Source: Candidatus Eiseniibacteriota bacterium
GTDB taxonomy: Bacteria > Orphanbacterota > Orphanbacteria > Orphanbacterales > Orphanbacteraceae
NCBI GenBank assembly: GCA_024276995.1
Contig: JAJRWB010000008.1
Span: forward strand, 73,642-137,641
Direction of reading: 5' to 3'
DNA: 64,000 nt
Shown here: piece by piece, positions 25,799-33,539 of the stretch
Numbering within the stretch: position 1 is the first letter of the stretch
Layout of the letters: every line of letters starts with the position of its first letter
Position numbers and translations under genes: made by a program
Notes under the pieces: model-generated
Seen by the model: the letters and a program-made list of their open reading frames with translations, nothing else
The model's database searches: none
Told to the model about the DNA's origin: nothing

Positions 25799-27361
25799 AT
25801 GGAAAAGCGCAAGCAGAGGATCCTCTGGGCCGACGACGAGGTGGCTCTACTAAGGCCCCACGTGATCTTCCTCGAGGAGAGGGGCTACGACGTGGTCGCC
25901 GTCACCTCGGGAGACGAGGCGATCCGCCTGGTGGGGGAAAGCGTGTTCGACGCGGTGCTCCTCGACGAGATGATGCCGGGAAGGGACGGTCTTTCCACCC
26001 TCGAGGGGATCAAGGAGATCAGCGAGAGCCTCCCGGTGATCATGATCACCAAGAGCGAAGAGGAGGAACTCGTCAACACGGCGATCCGCAAACGGATCAA
26101 CGATTACCTCCTCAAACCGGTCAACCCGATGCAGATCCTCTCCGCGTTGCGCAGGGTACTCGACAGGGAAAAGATCGAATCGAACCAGCTGACCCACGAC
26201 TACCTCGCCGGGTTCAACTCGATGCGCGCCTCGGCGCCGAGTGCCGACTGGCGTGGATGGATCGACATCTACCGGAAAATCGTTCGATGGGATCTCGAAC
26301 TGGAGCGATTCCGCGATTTGGGGCTGAAGCAGACCCACGAGGATATGCGTCGCGAGATGAATGTCGAGTTCGCCCGGTACTACGAGCGGAACTACCCCGA
26401 CTGGATCCGTGGCGGCGACGGTCCCCTCCTTTCGCCCGGCGTGATCGGCGACAAGGTGATCCCGTCGATCGCGAAGGGCGAGAAGATCTACTTCATCGTG
26501 ATCGACTGCATGCGCCTCGATCAGTGGATGGTTCTCGAGAAGTTGCTCGATCCCTATTTCCAGGTCACCACCGACTACCACTATTCGATCCTCCCGTCGG
26601 CGACACCCTATTCGCGCAACGCGATCTTTTCCGGTCTCTACCCCGAGGAGATCGCCGCGCAATTCCCCGAGTACTGGATGGAGATGAGCGACGACGACGG
26701 AAGCCGGAACCGCTTCGAGAAGGAGCTTCTCGAGGCGCAGCTGAAGCGGCACAAGGTGAACCTCGCGCGGGGTCTGAAGTATGTGAAGATCTTCAACATC
26801 GAGGAAGGGAACCAGATGCGGCGGCAGATTTCGTCGTACTTCTCCGTCCCTCTCGTGGCGCTGGTGATCAACTTCGTCGACATGTTCGCCCACGGCCGCT
26901 CGGAGTCGGAAATCCTCAAGGAGCTGGCGCCCGACGAGGCGGCGTTCCGGTCGGTCATGGAGTCGTGGTTCAAGCACTCGGCGCTCTTCGATATTCTCCG
27001 GTCGATCGCCTTGCAGGACGCGAAGGTGTTCATCACTACCGATCACGGGTCGATCCTCTGCCGGAAGGCGACCACCGTGTACGGCAACAAGGAGGCATCG
27101 ACGAACCTGCGTTATAAGTACGGCAACAACCTGAACTGTGAAAGCACCAAGCAGGTGATCAAGGTGAGCGACCCGGCGGAATACCGCCTCCCGGTCGAAT
27201 CGATCAGCAAGAACTACATCTTCGCCAAGGAGAACACTTATTTCGTCTACCCCACCCGCTATCACCAGTACGAGAAGCAGTACAGGAACACGTTCCAGCA
27301 TGGCGGTGTATCGCTGGAGGAGATCATCCTTCCCCTCGTGACGCTCACCCCGCGGCGCTGA
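25799..27361 (+). CDS. porX: PorX-type response regulator: receiver plus PglZ (alkaline-phosphatase-like) domain
   Basis: 520 residues. The N-terminal receiver (about 8-125) has phospho-acceptor Asp56 in VLLDEMMPG, a switch Thr in MITKSEEEE and Lys in YLLKPVNP. A helical linker (about 130-225) leads to a PglZ domain of the alkaline-phosphatase fold, with putative zinc ligands Asp236 (VIDCMRLDQW), Thr269 (SATPYSRNAIFSGL) and Asp415-His416 (TTDHGS), plus NFVDMFAHGRSE. Layout and length match PorX of Porphyromonas gingivalis, which works with kinase PorY and sigma factor SigP to control type IX secretion and hydrolyses oligonucleotides. Start ATG 25799 after AGGGAG; an open frame upstream overlaps the kinase gene. 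Whether this organism has type IX secretion cannot be seen here. Confidence 0.85.
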   Translation: MEKRKQRILWADDEVALLRPHVIFLEERGYDVVAVTSGDEAIRLVGESVFDAVLLDEMMPGRDGLSTLEGIKEISESLPVIMITKSEEEELVNTAIRKRINDYLLKPVNPMQILSALRRVLDREKIESNQLTHDYLAGFNSMRASAPSADWRGWIDIYRKIVRWDLELERFRDLGLKQTHEDMRREMNVEFARYYERNYPDWIRGGDGPLLSPGVIGDKVIPSIAKGEKIYFIVIDCMRLDQWMVLEKLLDPYFQVTTDYHYSILPSATPYSRNAIFSGLYPEEIAAQFPEYWMEMSDDDGSRNRFEKELLEAQLKRHKVNLARGLKYVKIFNIEEGNQMRRQISSYFSVPLVALVINFVDMFAHGRSESEILKELAPDEAAFRSVMESWFKHSALFDILRSIALQDAKVFITTDHGSILCRKATTVYGNKEASTNLRYKYGNNLNCESTKQVIKVSDPAEYRLPVESISKNYIFAKENTYFVYPTRYHQYEKQYRNTFQHGGVSLEEIILPLVTLTPRR

Positions 27362-27375
27362 CGGCGGCGATCGGA

Positions 27376-27834
27376 ATGAACCGGGAATTGACATGGCGAT
27401 CGAGTTCCCCCGACGAGACCGAGGCGTTCGGGCGGCGTATCGGCTCGCTCCTCGCGCCGGGGGATATGGTGTCGCTTCGCGGCGACCTGGGAAGCGGGAA
27501 GACGGTGCTCGTCCGGGGGATCTGCGCCGCCCTCGGCTGCGCCGAGGATGTGAAGAGCCCTTCGTTCATCCTCGTGAGGGAATACGAGGGAAAGTTCCCC
27601 GTGTTCCACATCGATCTCTACCGGCTCGCCGACGCGCGGGAGTGGCGCACTCTCGGCGTGGATGACAGGCTCGAGGAGGGGATCGCCCTCGTCGAGTGGG
27701 GGGACCGGATCGGGGGGGCGTTCCCCGGCGGTTCGCTCGAACTGACGCTGCGCGAGGGCGCGGGCGAGACCGATCGGGTTCTCCACCTCGCCTGGGATGA
27801 CGAGCGCCTCGAACGTCTCGGGGAGACGACATGA
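27376..27834 (+). CDS. tsaE: tRNA threonylcarbamoyladenosine biosynthesis ATPase TsaE
   Basis: 152-residue P-loop ATPase that assists TsaB-TsaD in forming t6A37 on ANN-decoding tRNAs. Walker A is LRGDLGSGKTVLVRG; further signatures are SPSFILVREYEG, the FHIDLYRL segment and VEWGDRI, all standard for TsaE. ATG at 27376 follows the PorX stop by 14 bases; the stop overlaps tsaB by four bases. tsaD is not in the window. Confidence 0.94.
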   Translation: MNRELTWRSSSPDETEAFGRRIGSLLAPGDMVSLRGDLGSGKTVLVRGICAALGCAEDVKSPSFILVREYEGKFPVFHIDLYRLADAREWRTLGVDDRLEEGIALVEWGDRIGGAFPGGSLELTLREGAGETDRVLHLAWDDERLERLGETT

Positions 27835-28526
27835 TCGTTCTAGGCATCGAAACATCGGCGCGCTGGTCGGGGGTCGCCCTTGCCGGCGAGGAGGGGGTGA
27901 TCGGCGCCTTCGAGCTTCAGCACGGCGGGCGGACGGAACATCTCCACCGCCTGATGACGGCGCTCTTCGCCGACGCCGGGGTGGTACACGCGAATATCGC
28001 CGGCGTGGCGGTCTCCACCGGGCCGGGATCGTTCACCGGGCTGCGTATCGGGCTCGGGGCGGCGAAGGGATTCTGCCTGGCGAGCGGCGCTCCGATCGTC
28101 GGCGTTCCCCTTCTCCCGCTGCTCGTGGCGCGCGCTGGCCCGTGGAACGGGACGGTGGCCGCCTGGATCGACGCGGGCAGGGGAGAGGTTTACGGCGCCT
28201 TTCATCACGGCGCCGCCGCCGGTCGTCCATCGCCGGGAACGGCACCGTTCGAACGGTTTCTCGAAGAGGCGGCGAACGGGGACGAAGTCCTTTTCGTCGG
28301 GAGCGGCGCGGTGCGCTACCGCGAAGAGATCGAAAACCGTCTCGGCGATGCGGCGCTCTTTCTCGACGGCTGCGGGAATGAACCGTCCGCCGCGGACGTC
28401 GCCCTCGCCGGCCGCCACAGGCTTCTTTCCGGCGAGCAGGACGACCTCGACGACCTCGAACCGATCTACCTACGCCACGCGGACGCGAAACTCCCCGCCC
28501 CGCCGGCGGGACGGGGAACGGGATGA
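27831..28526 (+). CDS. tsaB: tRNA threonylcarbamoyladenosine biosynthesis protein TsaB
   Basis: 231-residue ASKHA-fold protein that forms the TsaB-TsaD heterodimer for t6A synthesis. The N-terminal ILGIETSARWSGVAL and the VSTGPGSFTGLRIGLGAAKG motif are diagnostic. The C-terminal part (PSAADVALAGRHRL, DLEPIYLRHADAK) is the usual TsaB ending. Overlaps tsaE and rimI by four bases each, so the three are coupled. Confidence 0.94.
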   Translation: MIVLGIETSARWSGVALAGEEGVIGAFELQHGGRTEHLHRLMTALFADAGVVHANIAGVAVSTGPGSFTGLRIGLGAAKGFCLASGAPIVGVPLLPLLVARAGPWNGTVAAWIDAGRGEVYGAFHHGAAAGRPSPGTAPFERFLEEAANGDEVLFVGSGAVRYREEIENRLGDAALFLDGCGNEPSAADVALAGRHRLLSGEQDDLDDLEPIYLRHADAKLPAPPAGRGTG

Positions 28527-29005
28527 CCGATCTTGTTCTCCGCCCGATGAGGCTCGACGATCTCGACCAGATCGTCGAGCTGGAAAACGATCTTTTCAGC
28601 GAGCCGTGGCCGCGGTGTATTTTCATCCGGGAGATCGGGGATCGGGAACGGTCGTGGACGGTCGTGTCGGAAGAGGAGGGGATCATCGTCTGCTACGCCG
28701 TGGCGTGGTACGTGGAAAGGGAGTTCCACATCGCCAATTTCGCCGTGCGGCGCGAGTGTCAGCGCCGCGGCGTCGGCGGGCGGCTCATCGATCTCGCCCT
28801 CGACGAGGCGAGAAAAAGCGGATGTCGTCTCGCGACGCTCGAGGTGCGCGTGTCGAATGAAACGGCGATCCGCCTCTACGAGAGCCGAGATTTTCGGGCC
28901 ATCGCCATCCGAAAAGGGTATTATGCCGATAATGGTGAAGACGCGATCATCATGATCCGTGATCTCGCGCAGGAGCGGGGAGAATCGAATGGCCTGGTTC
29001 AGTAA
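28523..29005 (+). CDS. rimI: Ribosomal-protein-alanine N-acetyltransferase RimI (GNAT)
   Basis: 160-residue GNAT acetyltransferase. The acetyl-CoA pyrophosphate loop is VRRECQRRGVGGRLI; RPMRLDDLDQIVELENDLFSEPW and the C-terminal LEVRVSNETAIRLYESRDFRAIAIRKGYY match RimI, which acetylates the N-terminal Ala of ribosomal protein S18. Its position right after tsaB is a frequent arrangement. ATG start overlapping tsaB; the end overlaps accD by 17 bases. Confidence 0.88.
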   Translation: MTDLVLRPMRLDDLDQIVELENDLFSEPWPRCIFIREIGDRERSWTVVSEEEGIIVCYAVAWYVEREFHIANFAVRRECQRRGVGGRLIDLALDEARKSGCRLATLEVRVSNETAIRLYESRDFRAIAIRKGYYADNGEDAIIMIRDLAQERGESNGLVQ

Positions 29006-29879
29006 GAAGAACCGCGGCGTTCGCGCCGAGAAGAAAAAGAACCTTACCGACGGGCTGTGGGTCCGGTGCGAGTTCTGCGAGGAGATTCTCTACCGGAAGG
29101 AACTGGAGAGGAGCCTGTGGACGTGCGGCGCCTGCGGGTTTCATTTCCGGATCCGCTCCGGCGACTACGTGAAAATCCTGATCGACGAGGGAACGTTCGA
29201 GGAGATCGACGCGGCGCTCGAGCCGGAGGATCCTCTCCGTTTCCGGGATTCGAAGAAGTACGTCGACCGGTTGAAGGCGTATCAGAAGAAGACCGGCATG
29301 AAGGAGGCGATCCTCTGCGGGACGGGCGATATCGACGGGAGGAGGGTGACTCTCGCGGCGCTCGAGTTCAGTTTCGGCGGCGGGAGCCTCGGCTCGGTGA
29401 TGGGCGAGAAGATCGTGCGGGCGATCCGGCGCTCCCTCGGAACGGGCGCTCCTTTCCTCATCGTGTGCAGTTCCGGCGGCGCGAGGATGCAAGAGGGGAT
29501 CCTTTCGCTCATGCAGATGGCGAAGACGAGCGTCATGATCGCCCGGCTCCACGAGGCGAAGATTCCCTTCCTTTCCATATTGACCCACCCGACCACCGGA
29601 GGGGTGAGCGCCTCGTTCGCTTTCCAGGGAGACGTGATTCTCGCCGAACCGAAGGCGCTGATCGGCTTCGCCGGGCCGCGCGTGATCCAGCAGACGATCG
29701 GCCAGGAGCTTCCCGAAGGCTTCCAGCGGTCGGAGTTCCTTCTCGACCACGGCATGGTCGACAAGATCGTCTCCCGGCGCGATCTGAAGGCGACCGTGTC
29801 GTCCATCCTTTCGTTCTTCCCCGGCCCGCATCCGACACTCTCGGGCGACGACGCGCCAGGGGACGCGCGGGAGCGGTGA
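28989..29879 (+). CDS. accD: Acetyl-CoA carboxylase carboxyltransferase subunit beta
   Basis: 296 residues. The beta subunit, with AccA, moves the carboxyl group from biotin to acetyl-CoA to give malonyl-CoA. An N-terminal four-Cys zinc ribbon is present (CEFC, then CGAC 20 residues later), followed by the crotonase-like core with CSSGGARMQEGILSLMQMAK, LTHPTTGGVSASFAFQGD and AEPKALIGFAGPRVIQQT. ATG 28989 (MAWFSKKN) is the standard start; GGAGCGGGGAG lies upstream inside rimI. The stop overlaps the lptD start by four bases. Confidence 0.95.
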   Translation: MAWFSKKNRGVRAEKKKNLTDGLWVRCEFCEEILYRKELERSLWTCGACGFHFRIRSGDYVKILIDEGTFEEIDAALEPEDPLRFRDSKKYVDRLKAYQKKTGMKEAILCGTGDIDGRRVTLAALEFSFGGGSLGSVMGEKIVRAIRRSLGTGAPFLIVCSSGGARMQEGILSLMQMAKTSVMIARLHEAKIPFLSILTHPTTGGVSASFAFQGDVILAEPKALIGFAGPRVIQQTIGQELPEGFQRSEFLLDHGMVDKIVSRRDLKATVSSILSFFPGPHPTLSGDDAPGDARER

Positions 29880-32800
29880 TCGGAATCGATTTACGGTTGA
29901 AGCTGTCCCGCTCGATCGAAATGATCCTCGCCGCCTCCGTTCTCCTTGCCGTTTCCGCCGGCGCCGCCGGCCATGGGAACGGCGAAAAACCCGACGTCCT
30001 CGTGACCGGCGATTCCCTGATCGGTCGGTCTCTCAGCACGGGAGAGACGGTTCTCGACCTCGAGGGGGACGTGCGCTTCTTCGATAGGAAAAGGAAGATC
30101 TTCGCCTCCGGTGACAGGGGCAACTGGCGGGAGCTCGTCTCGCGGCTCCGTCTCTCGGGAAGAGTCGCCTTCTTACGCAACGGCGAGTGGATGTACGGTC
30201 CCGTCGGCATTGTCGACACCGGCGTGGAGCGGATGACCTTCCCCCGCGGCGCATTGCTCGTCTCTTCCCTCAGGACGATCGCCGCCGACAAGGCGGTGCT
30301 CCATATCGCCGGCGATGACGAGGGAGGAGAACGCGCGCAGTTCAGCGGCGAGGTGATGGTGATCGACACGTCGGGGGTGATCACCGCCGACTCGCTCGAC
30401 CTGTACGCCGACCGGGGCGAGGCGGTGGCCCGGGGGGGGGTATCGATCGAGCTTTTCGCCGAACGCTACAAGGTCACCGGGAGCCGCGCCGTATTCGATT
30501 CCACGTCGATCGTGGTCACGGGCGCGCCCTTTCTCGAGGAACTCGACTCGACGGGCGCGCGTACCGGCGTTCTCGAGGGGGACACGGTGTTCATCTATCC
30601 CGGCGAGAAGCGTGTCGCCGCCGTGGGGAGCAGTTCGGGGGACTACAGGGATGTCGTCACCGAGGCGGGACGGACCGTGCTCGAGGGAAACGAGAACACG
30701 GTGACCCTTCTCGGCCACCCCCGGCTCGACCGGAAAGGGGAGACTCTCGAGGGGGAGTCGATGCGCATCCGCTTCGCCGAGGGGGGCGACCAGATCGAGG
30801 AGGTGCGGATCGCCGGCGATGCGCGCGTGACGAGCACGTCTTCCGATTCGGGAGTGGTGGAAAGCTCCGAGGCGATGGGCGACACGATGGTGCTCCGCTT
30901 CCGCGAGGGTGATCTTTACGAGATGGAAGCCGCCGGTTCCGCCACGAGCTTCCGCACTCGCGCCGATTCGACGGCGAACGAGCGGAGCGAAAGCAGCGCA
31001 AAGGGCGATACGATCCGTTTCTTTCTCGATGAAAACGAACTGAAAGAGGTGCAGGTGGCGGGCGGCGCGTCGGGAGAGAACGTCACCGCCCCCCTCGACG
31101 CGACGGAGGAGCAGTTCGAAGAGGAGCGGGTGCGCTACCGCGGTTCCCGGGTCGTCTTCCGCCTCGACGCCGACAGGCTCTCCCTGTCGGAGAAGGCGCA
31201 CGTGGAAAAGGGACAGACCGGACTCGACGCCGATTTCATCCGCTACGATCTCACGAGAGACCTGATCACCGCTCTTGGGAAGCCGAGCCTCCAGGACGCG
31301 GGCGAGGTCGTCGAGGGCGACCGGATGGTGTACAACGTCGCGGAGGGAAAGGGGATCATCTACAACGGCGTGACGGCGTACGAGTCGGGCACGTGCCGGG
31401 GGGAGAGAATCCTCCGGGTCGGCCAGAACACGCTGCTCATCGACCACGGGCGTTACACGAGCTGCGACCTCGCCGACCCCCACTACTACTTCGGCGCGCG
31501 GCAGATGAAGATTTTTCTCGACGACAAATCGATCGTCCGTCCCATTGTGCTTCACATCGTCAACATCCCGGTGCTCGCCCTTCCGTTCTATCTCTTCCCG
31601 ATGAAGGGAAACCGCTCGAGCGGGTTCATTCTCCCCCAGGTGGAGTTCGGGTTCTCCGAATCGAAGGGACGGTTCCTGCGGAACGGCGGCTACTTCTGGG
31701 CGATCAACGACTACACCGACCTGACATTCCGGGGCGATTTCTACGAGAACTCCCGGTGGATCGCCTACCTCGACGGTCGATACCGGATTCGTTACCTCCT
31801 CAACGGAAGTGTGCGCACGTCGTACCAGAAATCGCAAGGGGGGAGCCGGCGATGGAGCATCAGCGCGGCGCACAACCAGGAACTGGGCGAGAGAACCGAC
31901 CTGACCATGCGGGCGAACTTCGTCAGCGACGCCCGTTTCCGCGTCGAGCAGTCGACCACCCTCGAGGATTTGAACCGGACGCTGAAATCGGACCTCACGC
32001 TGAAGAAGAGGTGGGAGTCGCGCTCGTTCACCATGGACCTGAAGCGGACCGAGCAGCTCGACCAGGAGAAGATCACCGAGAACCTTCCTTCCATCAACTA
32101 CAGTCAAAACCAAACGGAAGTCTTTCCCCCCCGCGAGGCGCGCCGGGGGGAAACGGTGGAGCGGCGGTGGTTCAACGATATCTATTACCGGTACACATCG
32201 CGTCTTTTGAACAGCCGGAAGAAGCAAGGAGGCGAGTGGGAGAAGAACTTCGGCTGGAACCACGATCTGGGGCTCACGTTTTCCCAGAAACTGAAAGGGT
32301 GGCTCACCCTCACCAGCCGCGCCGATTGGAAGGAGACGTGGTACGACCGGGATGAAATCGGGCAGAAGTGGGTGAGGCGGGGGATGGGGGGGGCGTCGAT
32401 GAGTTCCAACACGAACGTGTACGGGACGTGGTTCCCCGGCATCGGCCCTCTCGTCGGCATCCGCCACATCATCACCCCGTCGGTCAGTTTCTCGATCCGC
32501 CCGAAGAATCCGAATCATTTTTACAAAGACGCCGACGGCAATGAACAGGATCGTTTCAACGGAACGTTCGGCCGGTCGCAGCGGGCGAGCCGGTCGCTCA
32601 ACCTGTCGCTGTCGAACAAGCTACAGACGAAGCTGAAGCGGGGGGAGACGGTGGTCCGAAACGATCAGCTCATTCTGGTGACCAACCGGATCTCGAGGAA
32701 CTTCGAGAAGGACGACAGGGAATGGTCCGATCTGACGAGCACGGTGCGCTTCCAACCGGTCCGGCCTTTCAGCTCAGACCTTTCACTCATCCACGACGTT

Positions 32801-33352
32801 TACGACTGGGTGAACAAGAGGCTTTCGGTGAAGTCGAGCCTCCGCATGAGTGGTGAGTTGGGGAAGCGGCCTTCCGGCGATGATACGGAGAGTGAAGGGG
32901 ACGAAGTTCCCGGCGATACCGAAACCGATGCGGCGGCGGTGGCGGAAGAGGATCGCGATCCTTTCGAGGGGGAGACCGACCACCCCTACAAGAGCGACGA
33001 CCTGTCGCGCCGCACCGGGCGGACGACGTCGGACGTCATTCCTTGGGATCTCTCCCTCAGCCACAGCTTCTCGCGATCGAGGGGAAGCAGCAATTTCCAG
33101 CAATGGCTGAACACCCGGGTGGGCCTCGGACTCACGCGGAACTGGGATCTCGATTACGAGAACCGCTTCGACCTCGAGAGTCGCGAAATCGTCAGCCAGG
33201 GGTTCAAGGTGCACCGCGATCTCCACTGCTGGGAGGCGAGCTTCCGGGGTCGCTTCTCCGGCAGAGAGTGGGAGTACTACTTCAACATCCGCGTGAAGGC
33301 TCACAAGGAGATCTTCTACGAGCAAGGAGAGCGCCGACTCGGCGGTTTCTAG
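29876..33352 (+). CDS. lptD: LPS-assembly outer-membrane protein LptD (long, with extended OstA region)
   Basis: 1158 residues from the GTG at 29876; it begins with a signal peptide (Lys/Arg-containing start, then MILAASVLLAVSAGAAG). An unusually long periplasmic beta-jellyroll (LptA/OstA-like) region follows to about 500, built of repeated ITADSLDLYADRGEAVARGG-type units, then the YTSCDLADPHYYFGARQMKIF signature that opens the LptD barrel region, and a large antiparallel barrel to the C-terminus. E. coli LptD is 784 residues, so the jellyroll section here is greatly extended. An earlier in-frame region to 29057 is a shadow of accD. This gene is the strongest evidence that the cell has an outer membrane with LPS. 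It closes the hemL operon. Confidence 0.88.
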   Translation: MIGIDLRLKLSRSIEMILAASVLLAVSAGAAGHGNGEKPDVLVTGDSLIGRSLSTGETVLDLEGDVRFFDRKRKIFASGDRGNWRELVSRLRLSGRVAFLRNGEWMYGPVGIVDTGVERMTFPRGALLVSSLRTIAADKAVLHIAGDDEGGERAQFSGEVMVIDTSGVITADSLDLYADRGEAVARGGVSIELFAERYKVTGSRAVFDSTSIVVTGAPFLEELDSTGARTGVLEGDTVFIYPGEKRVAAVGSSSGDYRDVVTEAGRTVLEGNENTVTLLGHPRLDRKGETLEGESMRIRFAEGGDQIEEVRIAGDARVTSTSSDSGVVESSEAMGDTMVLRFREGDLYEMEAAGSATSFRTRADSTANERSESSAKGDTIRFFLDENELKEVQVAGGASGENVTAPLDATEEQFEEERVRYRGSRVVFRLDADRLSLSEKAHVEKGQTGLDADFIRYDLTRDLITALGKPSLQDAGEVVEGDRMVYNVAEGKGIIYNGVTAYESGTCRGERILRVGQNTLLIDHGRYTSCDLADPHYYFGARQMKIFLDDKSIVRPIVLHIVNIPVLALPFYLFPMKGNRSSGFILPQVEFGFSESKGRFLRNGGYFWAINDYTDLTFRGDFYENSRWIAYLDGRYRIRYLLNGSVRTSYQKSQGGSRRWSISAAHNQELGERTDLTMRANFVSDARFRVEQSTTLEDLNRTLKSDLTLKKRWESRSFTMDLKRTEQLDQEKITENLPSINYSQNQTEVFPPREARRGETVERRWFNDIYYRYTSRLLNSRKKQGGEWEKNFGWNHDLGLTFSQKLKGWLTLTSRADWKETWYDRDEIGQKWVRRGMGGASMSSNTNVYGTWFPGIGPLVGIRHIITPSVSFSIRPKNPNHFYKDADGNEQDRFNGTFGRSQRASRSLNLSLSNKLQTKLKRGETVVRNDQLILVTNRISRNFEKDDREWSDLTSTVRFQPVRPFSSDLSLIHDVYDWVNKRLSVKSSLRMSGELGKRPSGDDTESEGDEVPGDTETDAAAVAEEDRDPFEGETDHPYKSDDLSRRTGRTTSDVIPWDLSLSHSFSRSRGSSNFQQWLNTRVGLGLTRNWDLDYENRFDLESREIVSQGFKVHRDLHCWEASFRGRFSGREWEYYFNIRVKAHKEIFYEQGERRLGGF

Positions 33353-33539
33353 GGCGTGCGCCGCGAGACCGGTCGATCGCCCCGGTCGGCGAATCAAGTG
33401 TGTTTGTAAAAGTGCGATAAAAAGAACCCCGCCGGGCGGCGGCACACTTGACGTCGCGTTGGACGTGTGCTAACTTTAGCCGGCATTGTGACTTTCGGCG
33501 TTTTTCGCGATGATTCTCCTGGAGGAACGGGACGACACT
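33353..33539. other. Intergenic region with two stem-loops and a promoter
   Basis: No gene seen. GACCGG (33367-33372) pairs with CCGGTC (33382-33387), a plausible end-of-operon hairpin after lptD but without a U run. CCGCC (33429-33433) pairs with GGCGG (33438-33442). The promoter for the next gene follows at 33448-33476. Confidence 0.4.
33448..33476 (+). promoter_or_regulatory. Candidate promoter for the tetraheme nucleotidase-like gene
   Basis: TTGACG at 33448-33453, a 17-base spacer, TAACTT at 33471-33476. Expected start near 33483, giving a leader of about 57 bases. Confidence 0.55.

Noticed and set aside
29057-29875. N-terminal extension of the LptD frame
   Set aside because: This part is the shadow of accD in another frame; a GTG with signal peptide at 29876 explains the start.
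30173-32518. 781-residue open frame on the minus strand
   Set aside because: Antisense to lptD, low-complexity His/Arg/Glu composition, no ribosome site or domain.
33429-33442. CCGCC/GGCGG hairpin as a minus-strand terminator
   Set aside because: A T-rich run would follow it on the minus strand, but there is no minus-strand gene to terminate.
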